From positions 1-21,557 of the forward strand of contig JAAWSW010000018.1 in assembly GCA_022801735.1 (NCBI GenBank): a stretch of DNA of 21,557 bases, read 5' to 3'. The first letter of the stretch is position 1. Each line of letters begins with the position of its first letter. The notes beneath the pieces are model-generated. The model was not told the origin of the DNA. It saw nothing but the letters and a program-made list of their open reading frames with translations, and searched no databases. The translations under genes were made by a program, and so were the position numbers. Shown in pieces: positions 14,775 through 20,956 of the stretch. The DNA is from Bacilli bacterium (lineage in GTDB: Bacteria; Bacillota_I; Bacilli_A; RF39; UBA660).

Positions 14775-15760
14775 TATATCGCCTCCAAACTAACGGCATG
14801 GGCTACCGCTGGAATTGTTAATTTTTGATTTGCTAGTGACTGACTCATTAAGGCTCCAGTGGCTACTAGCAATACCCTTTTTAGTTTTCCTTTTTTCATT
14901 TGATCTAAAATATATCCATATGTAACTAATGGTGCACATACTGGTCCACTAGCACCTGCATATACTGGTTGTTTGTTTACGTTGTAAAGCATAACTCCTG
15001 TATCATCATAATTTTTTAATGTTATACCATATTCTAAATTCATATATTCTTTTAAGATTTCTTTACCATAAATGCCTAAATCTCCTGTTAAGATTAGGTC
15101 ATAGTAATCTACGGTTCTTCCTGTATCTGTTAAGTGCTTATTTATAGTATCAGCAGCGGCAGGGGCCATAACTGCTCCCATATTAAATACATCATTAATC
15201 ATTGAGTCTGTAACAGTACCTAGCGTAGCACTTTCGATTTTAATATCTGATTTTTTATTTGAAAGTAAGGCAACTGCACTACCAGTTGATGTAAATGTTG
15301 TTGTTTTTGGCTTTGGTCCTCCGTATTCTACTGGATATCTGAACTGTTTTTCAGCACCATTGTTATGTGATGAGGTGGCACATAATACTTTATTTGCTTG
15401 ATTACTTTCTATCATATTGGCTCCTACTGTTAAACCTAATGTACTAGTAGCGCATGCTGCATATATTCCAATATAAGAAGCAGGCATATTAGTTCCTGCA
15501 TAGCTAGATGCAGTTATTTGATTTAATAAGTCTCCTGCAATAAATACATCTATATCAAATCTTGTCATACCTATTTTATTTAATAAAATATCTGTAGCAT
15601 CACTAATTGATTTACTTTCGGCTTGTTCCCAAGTTTTACAATCAAAATATAAATCTTCATAACTATGGTCAAAATATTTACTTAGTGGTCCTTTCCCTTC
15701 ATAAGGCCCAGTTACTGTTGCTGTTTCATTAATATAAACATTATTATATTTAAAAGTCAT
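14774..15760 (-). CDS. spoVAD: Stage V sporulation protein AD (SpoVAD)
   Basis: The 328-residue soluble protein has a thiolase-like fold and is the dipicolinic-acid-binding component of the SpoVA channel. Recognisable stretches are VYINETATVTGPYEGKGPL at the N-terminus, DLLNQITASSYAGTNMPASY (77-96), the Cys103-containing AACATST, TSSHNNGAEKQFRYPVEYGG and LILTGDLGIYGKEIL. Cys103 corresponds in position to the thiolase nucleophile, although SpoVAD is not known as a condensing enzyme. The length is normal. Its ATG overlaps the spoVAC stop by one base. Confidence 0.97.
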   Translation of the reverse strand: MTFKYNNVYINETATVTGPYEGKGPLSKYFDHSYEDLYFDCKTWEQAESKSISDATDILLNKIGMTRFDIDVFIAGDLLNQITASSYAGTNMPASYIGIYAACATSTLGLTVGANMIESNQANKVLCATSSHNNGAEKQFRYPVEYGGPKPKTTTFTSTGSAVALLSNKKSDIKIESATLGTVTDSMINDVFNMGAVMAPAAADTINKHLTDTGRTVDYYDLILTGDLGIYGKEILKEYMNLEYGITLKNYDDTGVMLYNVNKQPVYAGASGPVCAPLVTYGYILDQMKKGKLKRVLLVATGALMSQSLANQKLTIPAVAHAVSLEAI

Positions 15761-16200
15761 TATATCGCCCCCACTATCATTCTAATTACACTAAAGGTCC
15801 AAGCACTGACGACTCCAAATATAATAACAGCACCTGAAAGTTTTAACATATTAGCACCTATACCAGTTACTAATCCTTCTTTTCGATATTCTAGTGCAGC
15901 ACTCATTGTTGCATGGGCAAAACCTGTAATTGGTATTATAAGCCCACATTTAGCGAAGTTAACCCATTTATCAAAGAATCCTAAACTTGTAAACAAACAA
16001 CTAAAGAATATCAGTGTTACTAACATGCATACTGTTGCTTCTTTTGTTGGAATTGTTAAATAATACGAATAGAAATCAATTAGTCCTTGTCCAATTATTC
16101 CCATAATTCCTCCTGTGATAAATGCGATTATAGCGTTATAAAAAACATCTTCTTTTGGTGTATGTTTATCAGTTAAATTTTTATATTTTGTTTTTTCCAT
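15760..16200 (-). CDS. spoVAC: Stage V sporulation protein AC (SpoVAC)
   Basis: The 146-residue membrane protein has about four hydrophobic segments and the SpoVAC motif KCGLIIPITGFAHATMSAALEYRKEGLVTG followed by GAVIIFGVVSA. SpoVAC is described as a mechanosensitive part of the forespore inner-membrane DPA channel. The ATG at 16200 is preferred over an in-frame GTG 15 bases upstream because GAGGAGG overlaps that GTG. It is first in the three-gene spoVA operon, preceded by a SigG-like promoter. Confidence 0.95.
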   Translation of the reverse strand: MEKTKYKNLTDKHTPKEDVFYNAIIAFITGGIMGIIGQGLIDFYSYYLTIPTKEATVCMLVTLIFFSCLFTSLGFFDKWVNFAKCGLIIPITGFAHATMSAALEYRKEGLVTGIGANMLKLSGAVIIFGVVSAWTFSVIRMIVGAI

Positions 16201-16218
16201 AAACTTCCTCCTCACGTT

Positions 16219-16247
16219 TATTATGAGGATTTTGTTTTGTTTTATAC
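16219..16247 (-). promoter_or_regulatory. SigG-like promoter of the spoVA operon
   Basis: On the minus strand GTATA (16247-16243) and CATAATA (16225-16219) are separated by 17 bases. They match the published B. subtilis SigG consensus GHATR / CATNHTA at every specified base. In B. subtilis spoVA is a SigG operon. The predicted start would fall at the very edge of the ribosome binding site, so the leader would be very short. Confidence 0.65.
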
Positions 16248-16270
16248 AAAAAAGTTAACGTTTGTTAACT
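16248..16270 (-). terminator. Terminator of the superoxide dismutase gene
   Basis: On the minus strand AGTTAAC (16270-16264) and GTTAACT (16259-16253) flank a 4-base loop and are followed by T residues. The sod stop codon lies inside the hairpin. It separates sod transcription from the spoVA promoter. Confidence 0.75.
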
Positions 16271-16869
16271 ATTTCATCATATTTTTTATTTGCATAATCA
16301 AAGTTTGCTTTATTCCAAAAATTTTCTATATAACTATTTCTATCATTTTTGTATTGTAAATAATAAGCATGTTCCCACAAGTCTATATTAAAAAGTGGAA
16401 TTAAATTATATGATAATGGTGTTTCCTGATTTATCATATTTACTATGGTTAAATCTCCTCTATTATTTGTAACCAAAAATGTATAACCAGACCCAACTAA
16501 GTGTTTGGCTCTATCTATAAAGTCTTTTCTAAAGTTTTCAAAATTTCCATATTGAATATTTATTTTATTTAGTAAGTTCCCTTTTGGATTACTTTTATTT
16601 TCACTCATACTATTCCAATATAAATCATGGTTAAGTACACCACCAGCATTATATAAAATATCTCCTCTATCTGGTAATGGATAGTCTTCTATATGATTTG
16701 GTATTTCTTCTAAAGTATGTTTATTCATAGAGTTACTTCTAGATAGTGCTTCATTTAAATTGTTCATATAGTTTTTATGATGTTTATTATAATGTATATC
16801 AACTATTTCTGTTTCTATGTCTGGTTCTAATGCATTATATAGATATGGTAAGGGCATCATTTCATACAT
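16255..16869 (-). CDS. sodA: Fe/Mn superoxide dismutase
   Basis: The 204-residue protein matches the Fe/Mn SOD family, which dismutates superoxide to oxygen and hydrogen peroxide. Predicted metal ligands are His26 (DIHYNKHHKNY), His81 (NAGGVLNHDLYW), Asp163 and His167 (DLWEHAYYLQY). The usual GSGWxWLV is VGSGYTFLV here and DVWEHAYY is DLWEHAYY. No signal peptide is seen. AAGGAGGAG lies upstream of the ATG, and the pilin terminator lies just before that. In some spore-formers an SOD is part of the spore coat, and the location beside spoVA makes that worth noting, but the promoter region shows only a TATAAT box without a clear -35 or sporulation-sigma match. Confidence 0.95.
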   Translation of the reverse strand: MYEMMPLPYLYNALEPDIETEIVDIHYNKHHKNYMNNLNEALSRSNSMNKHTLEEIPNHIEDYPLPDRGDILYNAGGVLNHDLYWNSMSENKSNPKGNLLNKINIQYGNFENFRKDFIDRAKHLVGSGYTFLVTNNRGDLTIVNMINQETPLSYNLIPLFNIDLWEHAYYLQYKNDRNSYIENFWNKANFDYANKKYDEIVNKR

Positions 16870-16895
16870 ATTATCTCCTCCTTTTTAATTATATT

Positions 16896-16922
16896 CAAAA
16901 AAAAGAAGATAATTAATCTTCT
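16896..16922 (-). terminator. Terminator of the pilin-like gene
   Basis: AGAAGAT (minus, 16922-16916) pairs with ATCTTCT (16910-16904) around a 5-base loop, then a T-run. The pilin stop codon overlaps the first arm. Confidence 0.85.
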
Positions 16923-17316
16923 AGCATGTTACACTATCTGTATACTTATATAAATATTTTGTTCCTGACCATGTAACTTTAACAGCACCTTCAAAATTTT
17001 GATATTTCTCAAAATCTTCTGTTCCATTTTCTTTATAGTTTGGGTTTATGATTTTATCTTTAGATAAAAGACCTGCTTTTTGTAACTGGCTTACTGTAAT
17101 ACATACTTTTTCATTACTAGTTTGACTTGGTAACATTCCTGAATGTTTAGACATATAAGTTCTTGCGGTATTTTCTATAGTTTCCACCTGTCTTTCGTAT
17201 GTGTCTATTTTTGAGTTTTTTATTGCTTGGTTTACTGTTGGCACTGTTATAATAGCAATTACACCTAAAAGTAAAATAACCATAACTAATTCTATTAAAG
17301 TAAATCCATTTTTCAT
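16921..17316 (-). CDS. Type IV pilin-like / ComGC-like prepilin
   Basis: From the ATG at 17316 the protein is 131 residues. It starts with the class III prepilin signal MKNG-FTLIELVMVILLLGVI, with cleavage expected after Gly4 and the conserved Glu5 of the mature form, followed by a long amphipathic helix and a soluble domain with two Cys (VCITVSQL and the C-terminal Cys). This plan is shared by ComGC-type competence pseudopilins and pilins of Gram-positive type IV systems. No assembly ATPase or prepilin peptidase is nearby. An in-frame GTG at 17325 is part of the AGGTG ribosome binding site and is rejected. It has its own SigA-type promoter inside the end of the sigma gene. Confidence 0.85.
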   Translation of the reverse strand: MKNGFTLIELVMVILLLGVIAIITVPTVNQAIKNSKIDTYERQVETIENTARTYMSKHSGMLPSQTSNEKVCITVSQLQKAGLLSKDKIINPNYKENGTEDFEKYQNFEGAVKVTWSGTKYLYKYTDSVTC

Positions 17317-17334
17317 ATGCTTCACCTATTTTTA

Positions 17335-17363
17335 ATTATAGTTTAATTACTTTAAAAAGTCAA
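17335..17363 (-). promoter_or_regulatory. SigA-type promoter of the pilin-like gene
   Basis: TTGACT (17363-17358) and TATAAT (17340-17335) are separated by 17 bases. The -35 lies within the last codons of the sigma gene, so the pilin can be transcribed independently of that operon. Confidence 0.8.
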
Positions 17364-18005
17364 TTGCCCTCTTATCTTAGTTAAAACCTTTTTTTCTCTT
17401 CTTGAAACGTCTACCTGTGATAAGCCTAAACTATTTGCTACTTCTGTTTGTGTCATATCTTCATAGTATCTTTGGATCATTATTGTTCTTTCTGGTTCAT
17501 TTAAACTTTCTAATTCTGTTTTTAAATATAGTAATGTATCTACATCTATTTCTTTACTACTAATAACTTCATGTAACATCATATTGGTATCACCAACCAT
17601 ACTATCTATGCTTTGTGCGGTAACATTGGAGTTCATTGCTTCTATCAAGTAATATTCAGGGACTTCTAGGTAATTACTTAATTCTGTTATCGTTGGCTCT
17701 CTCATTAATTTTTGTGCGAGCATTGACTTTGCTTTTTCGATTTGATTATTTAATCTTGTTACTTCTCTACTAACTTTTACACATTTATCTTTATTTACTA
17801 CGTTTATCATTTCTCCTAAGATATATCTATATGCATGTGATGTGAATTTTGCTCCTTTATTTGGGTCATATGTTCTATATGCATCTTGCATTCCTTTACA
17901 TCCTGCTTGATATAAATCTTCTTTATCCCTATAATAAGGAAAACGGTTAACTGCTTTATATATTAGTTTTTCATTTTCTAAAATTAGTTCTGTAAGTTCT
18001 TCCAT
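17352..18005 (-). CDS. Sporulation-type RNA polymerase sigma factor (SigF/SigG/SigB group)
   Basis: The 217-residue sigma-70 family protein has region 2 (EDLYQAGCKGMQDAYRTYDP, FTSHAYRYILGEMINVV), the group-specific CVKVSREVTRLNNQIEKAK in region 3, and region 4 ending MTQTEVANSLGLSQVDVSRREKKVL. The KVSR and SQVxVSRxEKK motifs are typical of SigF, SigG and SigB. It is shorter than B. subtilis SigF or SigG (about 255-260), mainly at the N-terminus. It lies 10 bases downstream of a SpoIIAA-like gene, with AGGAGG before the ATG. In B. subtilis sigF is third in spoIIAA-spoIIAB-sigF; here no SpoIIAB gene separates the two. Whether it is SigF or SigG cannot be settled here. Confidence 0.9.
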   Translation of the reverse strand: MEELTELILENEKLIYKAVNRFPYYRDKEDLYQAGCKGMQDAYRTYDPNKGAKFTSHAYRYILGEMINVVNKDKCVKVSREVTRLNNQIEKAKSMLAQKLMREPTITELSNYLEVPEYYLIEAMNSNVTAQSIDSMVGDTNMMLHEVISSKEIDVDTLLYLKTELESLNEPERTIMIQRYYEDMTQTEVANSLGLSQVDVSRREKKVLTKIRGQLTF

Positions 18006-18015
18006 TGTTATCCTC

Positions 18016-18357
18016 CTATGAATTTATTAAATCGAATATTGAAAGTTCATCTATAATTATATTATTAGTAGTAAATTTTTCTTTTATATTATTTAATATA
18101 TGTTTATTATTGCCTAAACATATATAACTTTTACCTTGGTTATTTTCACATATATTAAAACTATTTTTAAGTGCGTTTTCCCCATAGGTATCTATTTCTT
18201 GTAGATCTTCTATATTAAAAATAATATTTTTTATTCCAACTGTTTGCTGGAGCGTAATAACTTCTTTATTTAATTTTTCTTTTGTATCTTTATTTAATTT
18301 TCCACCTAGTCTAACAAATAAAATTCCTTTGTATGGTCTTATATCTATATTTAACAT
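18016..18357 (-). CDS. SpoIIAA-like STAS-domain anti-anti-sigma factor
   Basis: The 113-residue protein fits a single STAS domain: LFVRLGGKLNKDTKEKLNKEV, IKNIIFNIEDLQEIDTYG, then an alternating C-terminal part. In SpoIIAA the phosphorylated Ser lies in DSSGLG; the aligned stretch here is DTYGEN, so the first position is Thr and the following SGL is lost. In the known pathway SpoIIAA is phosphorylated by SpoIIAB and, when dephosphorylated by SpoIIE, frees SigF. It starts four bases after the stop of the upstream membrane-protein gene, whose TGA lies in this gene's AGGGTGATG ribosome binding site. Sequence support beyond the STAS pattern is modest. Confidence 0.75.
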   Translation of the reverse strand: MLNIDIRPYKGILFVRLGGKLNKDTKEKLNKEVITLQQTVGIKNIIFNIEDLQEIDTYGENALKNSFNICENNQGKSYICLGNNKHILNNIKEKFTTNNIIIDELSIFDLINS

Positions 18358-18361
18358 TTCA

Positions 18362-19552
18362 TCACCCTGTTTTTACTTTAGCACACTCTCTTTTGTTTTT
18401 ATATAGTTTCGACAAAACTAGAATTAATATGACCAGTATTAGGATAAATGGAATGAATGTATATAATAAATATGGTGTACTTTGAGTTTGTAATTGATTA
18501 ATTTTGTTTAATTTAATTGGGTAGTAATTTGTTCTATCTAATTTATCATATTGGTTAGTGTTAATGTTTGTATTTTGTTTTACTATGTTTAATGGTATTA
18601 TTTTTTGTTGTTGATTTATTATTTTATGTTCGTTACTATTTGTTTTAAGTGTTTCGCTTGTAATAATATTTCTAGTTCTTTTAGCATAATAATCTTTATA
18701 CTGAGTGTCATCTTTATAAGTATAATCCTCATATGGTTCTGATAAGTATTCATCATAGTAGTTTCTAGTTAGATTATATGTGTGGTATAACTTATCTTTA
18801 TATCTATACATTTGTACTTTTTCGATTAACTTAAATATATAAGTGGGTTCTATTTTTTCAGTAGAATAGTATTCTTCAAAAGCACTGTTGTAACATCTTA
18901 TATTTTTCCCTATCCATGTGTTTTTATTATTCAATTTATAACTTAATATTGTGTATAAATATTCTTCATTATTATTACCTATTCTAATAAATAGACCGTT
19001 ATCGTTACCTTCTTTTACATCAAATGACATGATTAAATCATATACTCTAATATTTTCTTTAAAGTGAAATGTTATAGACTTGCCTGAATTTAGTGTTATA
19101 TCATTTTGGGTGATTTCAGTTGATGTTGTGTAGTCCAGTTTGTTTCCCTTATATAAAAATTCAATATTTGAAAGTGTTTTTGATGTTATTGAAGATTCTA
19201 TAGTTATATAGTTAATATCTTTTATTTTTTGATAGTGATAACCATCTAATGTTTCTATTACTCTATCTTCTTGTTCTTCAGGTTTTAATATACTTTCGTT
19301 TGAGTAGTCTGTATATATATAATCCTCTTTATCTAGATATGGATAATTTTGATTAGTGGTTCTACTATATTCTCCAAATTCTTTTTGTAGTTTATAAAAT
19401 TTATACCTCCTTTCTACTTTAACATCTGTTAAATTATCACTTTGAATATATTCTTCTGTATAGGGACCAAATTCTCCATATTCTGTATATTCCATGGCTT
19501 GTACACTATTTATAAAAAATATACTTAAAACTAAACATATTACTTTTTTCAT
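18362..19552 (-). CDS. Unknown signal-peptide-bearing single-pass membrane protein in the sigma operon
   Basis: I do not recognise this protein. From the ATG at 19552 it is 396 residues: a signal peptide (MKKVICLVLSIFFINSVQA), a long extracytoplasmic region very rich in Tyr, Glu, Asn and Lys (EYTEYGEFGPYTEEYIQ near the start, EPYEDYTYKDDTQYKDYYAK later), a beta-rich centre (about 115-215), one C-terminal membrane helix (about 361-382) and a short basic tail. GGAGAGGAG precedes this ATG; a longer frame to 19573 lacks such a signal. It is first in the operon with the SpoIIAA-like and sigma genes, so it could sense or signal across a membrane during sporulation. That role is inferred from position only. 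Confidence 0.75.
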   Translation of the reverse strand: MKKVICLVLSIFFINSVQAMEYTEYGEFGPYTEEYIQSDNLTDVKVERRYKFYKLQKEFGEYSRTTNQNYPYLDKEDYIYTDYSNESILKPEEQEDRVIETLDGYHYQKIKDINYITIESSITSKTLSNIEFLYKGNKLDYTTSTEITQNDITLNSGKSITFHFKENIRVYDLIMSFDVKEGNDNGLFIRIGNNNEEYLYTILSYKLNNKNTWIGKNIRCYNSAFEEYYSTEKIEPTYIFKLIEKVQMYRYKDKLYHTYNLTRNYYDEYLSEPYEDYTYKDDTQYKDYYAKRTRNIITSETLKTNSNEHKIINQQQKIIPLNIVKQNTNINTNQYDKLDRTNYYPIKLNKINQLQTQSTPYLLYTFIPFILILVILILVLSKLYKNKRECAKVKTG

Positions 19553-19567
19553 ATTTTTCTCCTCTCC

Positions 19568-19596
19568 TTGCATATTATATTTAAATATGATAAAAT
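19568..19596 (+). promoter_or_regulatory. Candidate rightward promoter at the left end of the structured element
   Basis: TTGCAT (19568-19573) and TAAAAT (19591-19596) are separated by 17 bases. The expected start near 19603-19606 coincides with the left end of the inverted-repeat element. Confidence 0.4.
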
Positions 19597-19605
19597 GAAT
19601 TTAGT

Positions 19606-19793
19606 GAGGCGGCCACTAGGCCAAACCTCCAAAGATTTGGTCCTAGCGTAGGCTAGGTTTTTTTGTGCCTATTTTTTGTTGGTGTAATCTTTTAGTAGAA
19701 CTAAAAGATTTGCAAGAATTACTAAGAATTCCACTTATGCCTCCCATAGACCTCCCCCCCTTTCATTGGAGGTTTTCCTAGCCTATCCGCCTC
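19606..19793 (-). ncRNA. Inverted-repeat element folding into a complex RNA; leader or small RNA
   Basis: This fills most of the 354-base gap between the sigma operon and the DUF1016 gene. The ends pair: GAGGCGG (19606-19612) with CCGCCTC (19787-19793). Nested inside are TAGGCTAGG (19649-19657) with CCTAGCCTA (19777-19785), a hairpin CTAGGCCAAA / TTTGG-t-CCTAG (19616-19646), AATCTTTTAGT / ACTAAAAGATT with a 3-base loop (19686-19710), and ACCTCC / GGAGGT (19750-19773). The arms also resemble each other as imperfect terminal repeats. On the minus strand the loops are A-rich, as in structured RNAs, and a promoter starts transcription at the right end, toward the sigma operon. It matches no RNA family I can name. 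A miniature inverted-repeat transposable element is an alternative, although no target duplication is evident. Confidence 0.55.
19642..19664 (+). terminator. Rightward terminator-like hairpin inside the element
   Basis: CCTAGC (19642-19647) pairs with GCTAGG (19652-19657) around a 4-base loop and is followed by seven T residues. With the candidate promoter at 19568-19596 it would delimit a plus-strand RNA of about 60 bases. The same bases take part in the larger fold on either strand. Confidence 0.5.
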
Positions 19794-19800
19794 TACATAT

Positions 19801-19831
19801 AATATACGATTTTTGTATACCAAATTCCTGC
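19801..19831 (-). promoter_or_regulatory. Promoter of the structured leader and sigma operon, copy 1 of a shared layout
   Basis: On the minus strand GCAGGAATTTG (19831-19821) and GTATATT (19807-19801) are separated by 13 bases. As a -35/-10 pair this reads AGGAAT, 17 bases, TATATT, with a start near 19794, exactly at the end of the folded element. It also fits the B. subtilis SigH pattern RNAGGAWWW-N12-RNNGAAT except for GTAT in place of GAAT. In B. subtilis the spoIIA operon is under SigH. The same layout recurs at 20839-20869. Confidence 0.6.
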
Positions 19832-19906
19832 ATGATTTTTGAAAAAAGTGCGAATTTGCAAACTTCCCTTTTTTGTATAAAAAAATATGCAGATTTAGGA
19901 TTTTTG

Positions 19907-20797
19907 TTAATTAGTGTTTAGTTCATATGTTGTTGTAAATATTCTTTCATCTGTGCAGTATTTCAAAACATATCCATTAATATCTCTGCATATGACAATG
20001 CCTACTGTCTTATCGTTATATAGTTCTTTTATATTTTCATCAACGTAGTTTATATATTTTTTTATTTGACCAATGTGTTCTGCTTTAAATTCAGTTGTTT
20101 TTATTTCTACTACTACAAAACAATTAAACTTATAATTAAAAAGTAAAAAATCTATTGAATGATTATTATCACCAATTTTAATTTTTACTTCATGTCCTAT
20201 ATATGCAAATCCTTCTCCAAGTTCTTTTAAAAAATTGTCCATATTTTCTAATATTAAGTTATGAAGAGCATACTCTGTTACTTTATCAGGTATGTGCTTT
20301 GTTTTAATTAATACGGGATTTTTTATTAAAGTATTTACTTTAGGTTCTTCTAGTTCATCCTTATATCCGATTCTTTCATATTCATTTGATTTTATTCGTT
20401 CTTGAAGTTCACGATATGAAATATTTTGATTGGCTGCAATATTAATGTAATAGTCTATTTTTTTATCTTCTTTTATTGATAATAAACACCTATAGTGTGT
20501 CCATGTTAATTGGTCACGCATTGCGTGACCTTTTTGGATCATTAAATAAAATTGCTTCATATATTTTAAATTGGTTGTTGAATATTTTTTGCCTAATTCT
20601 TTAGTTAATTTTTCAGAATATTCTTTAATTAACTTATTACCGTATTTAGCTCTTTCTTCTCCGCCCTGAGCCTCTACTAACAGTCTTCCCACTTCATAAT
20701 AACTATTTAAATCACTTTTATTCTTTGAATAATCCTTTGCTTTTTTATATACTTCATTTTTTATTAATATATCTTTTATTTCATTATAATAGTTCAA
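19907..20797 (-). CDS. DUF1016 / YhcG-family protein with PD-(D/E)xK nuclease domain
   Basis: The 296-residue protein has the DUF1016 N-terminal helical domain (about 1-150; YMKQFYLMIQKG, QLTWTHYRCLLSI) and a C-terminal PD-(D/E)xK nuclease fold (about 165-290) with GEGFAYIGHEVKIKIG, catalytic-type Asp216 in IDFLLF, Glu231-Ile-Lys233 in VVVEIKTTEF, and Gln244. YhcG proteins are often found near restriction or other defence genes; their substrate is not settled. The start is TTG with AGAAGG eight bases upstream, since no ATG lies suitably near. It is slightly shorter than typical members (about 340). A perfect 9-base inverted repeat lies in its coding sequence at 20512-20530. No partner restriction gene is in the window. 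Confidence 0.88.
   Translation of the reverse strand: MNYYNEIKDILIKNEVYKKAKDYSKNKSDLNSYYEVGRLLVEAQGGEERAKYGNKLIKEYSEKLTKELGKKYSTTNLKYMKQFYLMIQKGHAMRDQLTWTHYRCLLSIKEDKKIDYYINIAANQNISYRELQERIKSNEYERIGYKDELEEPKVNTLIKNPVLIKTKHIPDKVTEYALHNLILENMDNFLKELGEGFAYIGHEVKIKIGDNNHSIDFLLFNYKFNCFVVVEIKTTEFKAEHIGQIKKYINYVDENIKELYNDKTVGIVICRDINGYVLKYCTDERIFTTTYELNTN
20512..20530. repeat. Perfect inverted repeat inside the DUF1016 gene
   Basis: GGTCACGCA and TGCGTGACC flank a single base, giving a 19-base near-palindrome that encodes GHAMRD of the N-terminal domain. On the plus strand it is followed by TTTTT. It could form a hairpin on either strand or be a protein-binding site; no function is established. Confidence 0.8.
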
Positions 20798-20838
20798 TCT
20801 ATACCTTCTTTCTTAAATATTTATTGCCCCTTATTTGT

Positions 20839-20869
20839 AATATACTGCATTCATATATCAAATTCCTGC
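20839..20869 (-). promoter_or_regulatory. Promoter of the DUF1016 gene, copy 2 of the shared layout
   Basis: GCAGGAATTTG (20869-20859) and GTATATT (20845-20839) have the same 13-base spacing as copy 1; 24 of 31 positions are identical between the copies. Read as -35/-10 it gives AGGAAT, 17 bases, TATATT, with a start near 20832 and a leader of about 35 bases. Confidence 0.6.
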
Positions 20870-20880
20870 TTATAAAACAA

Positions 20881-20908
20881 AAAAAGTTCAAGAAGTTGAA
20901 CTTTTTTT
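20881..20908. terminator. Terminator after the secreted surface protein gene
   Basis: AAAAAGTTCAA (20881-20891) pairs perfectly with TTGAACTTTTT (20896-20906) around a GAAG loop. T-runs occur on both strands; the leftward direction ends the gene at 20957. Confidence 0.85.
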
Positions 20909-20956
20909 ACCAATTTATCATTTAAAAAATATATTAAACATCAATAACTATATTAT

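Noticed and set aside
19606..19793. Identification of the structured element as SRP RNA, 6S RNA, tmRNA, RNase P RNA or a known riboswitch
   Set aside because: The size and paired ends recall 6S RNA, but none of the conserved sequence blocks I know for these RNAs is present.
19801..20869. Direct repeats as target duplications or attachment sites of a mobile element carrying the DUF1016 gene
   Set aside because: The copies are only 24/31 identical, with matches concentrated where -35 and -10 boxes would be, and both lie at transcript start positions. No integrase or transposase is present, so shared promoters explain them better.
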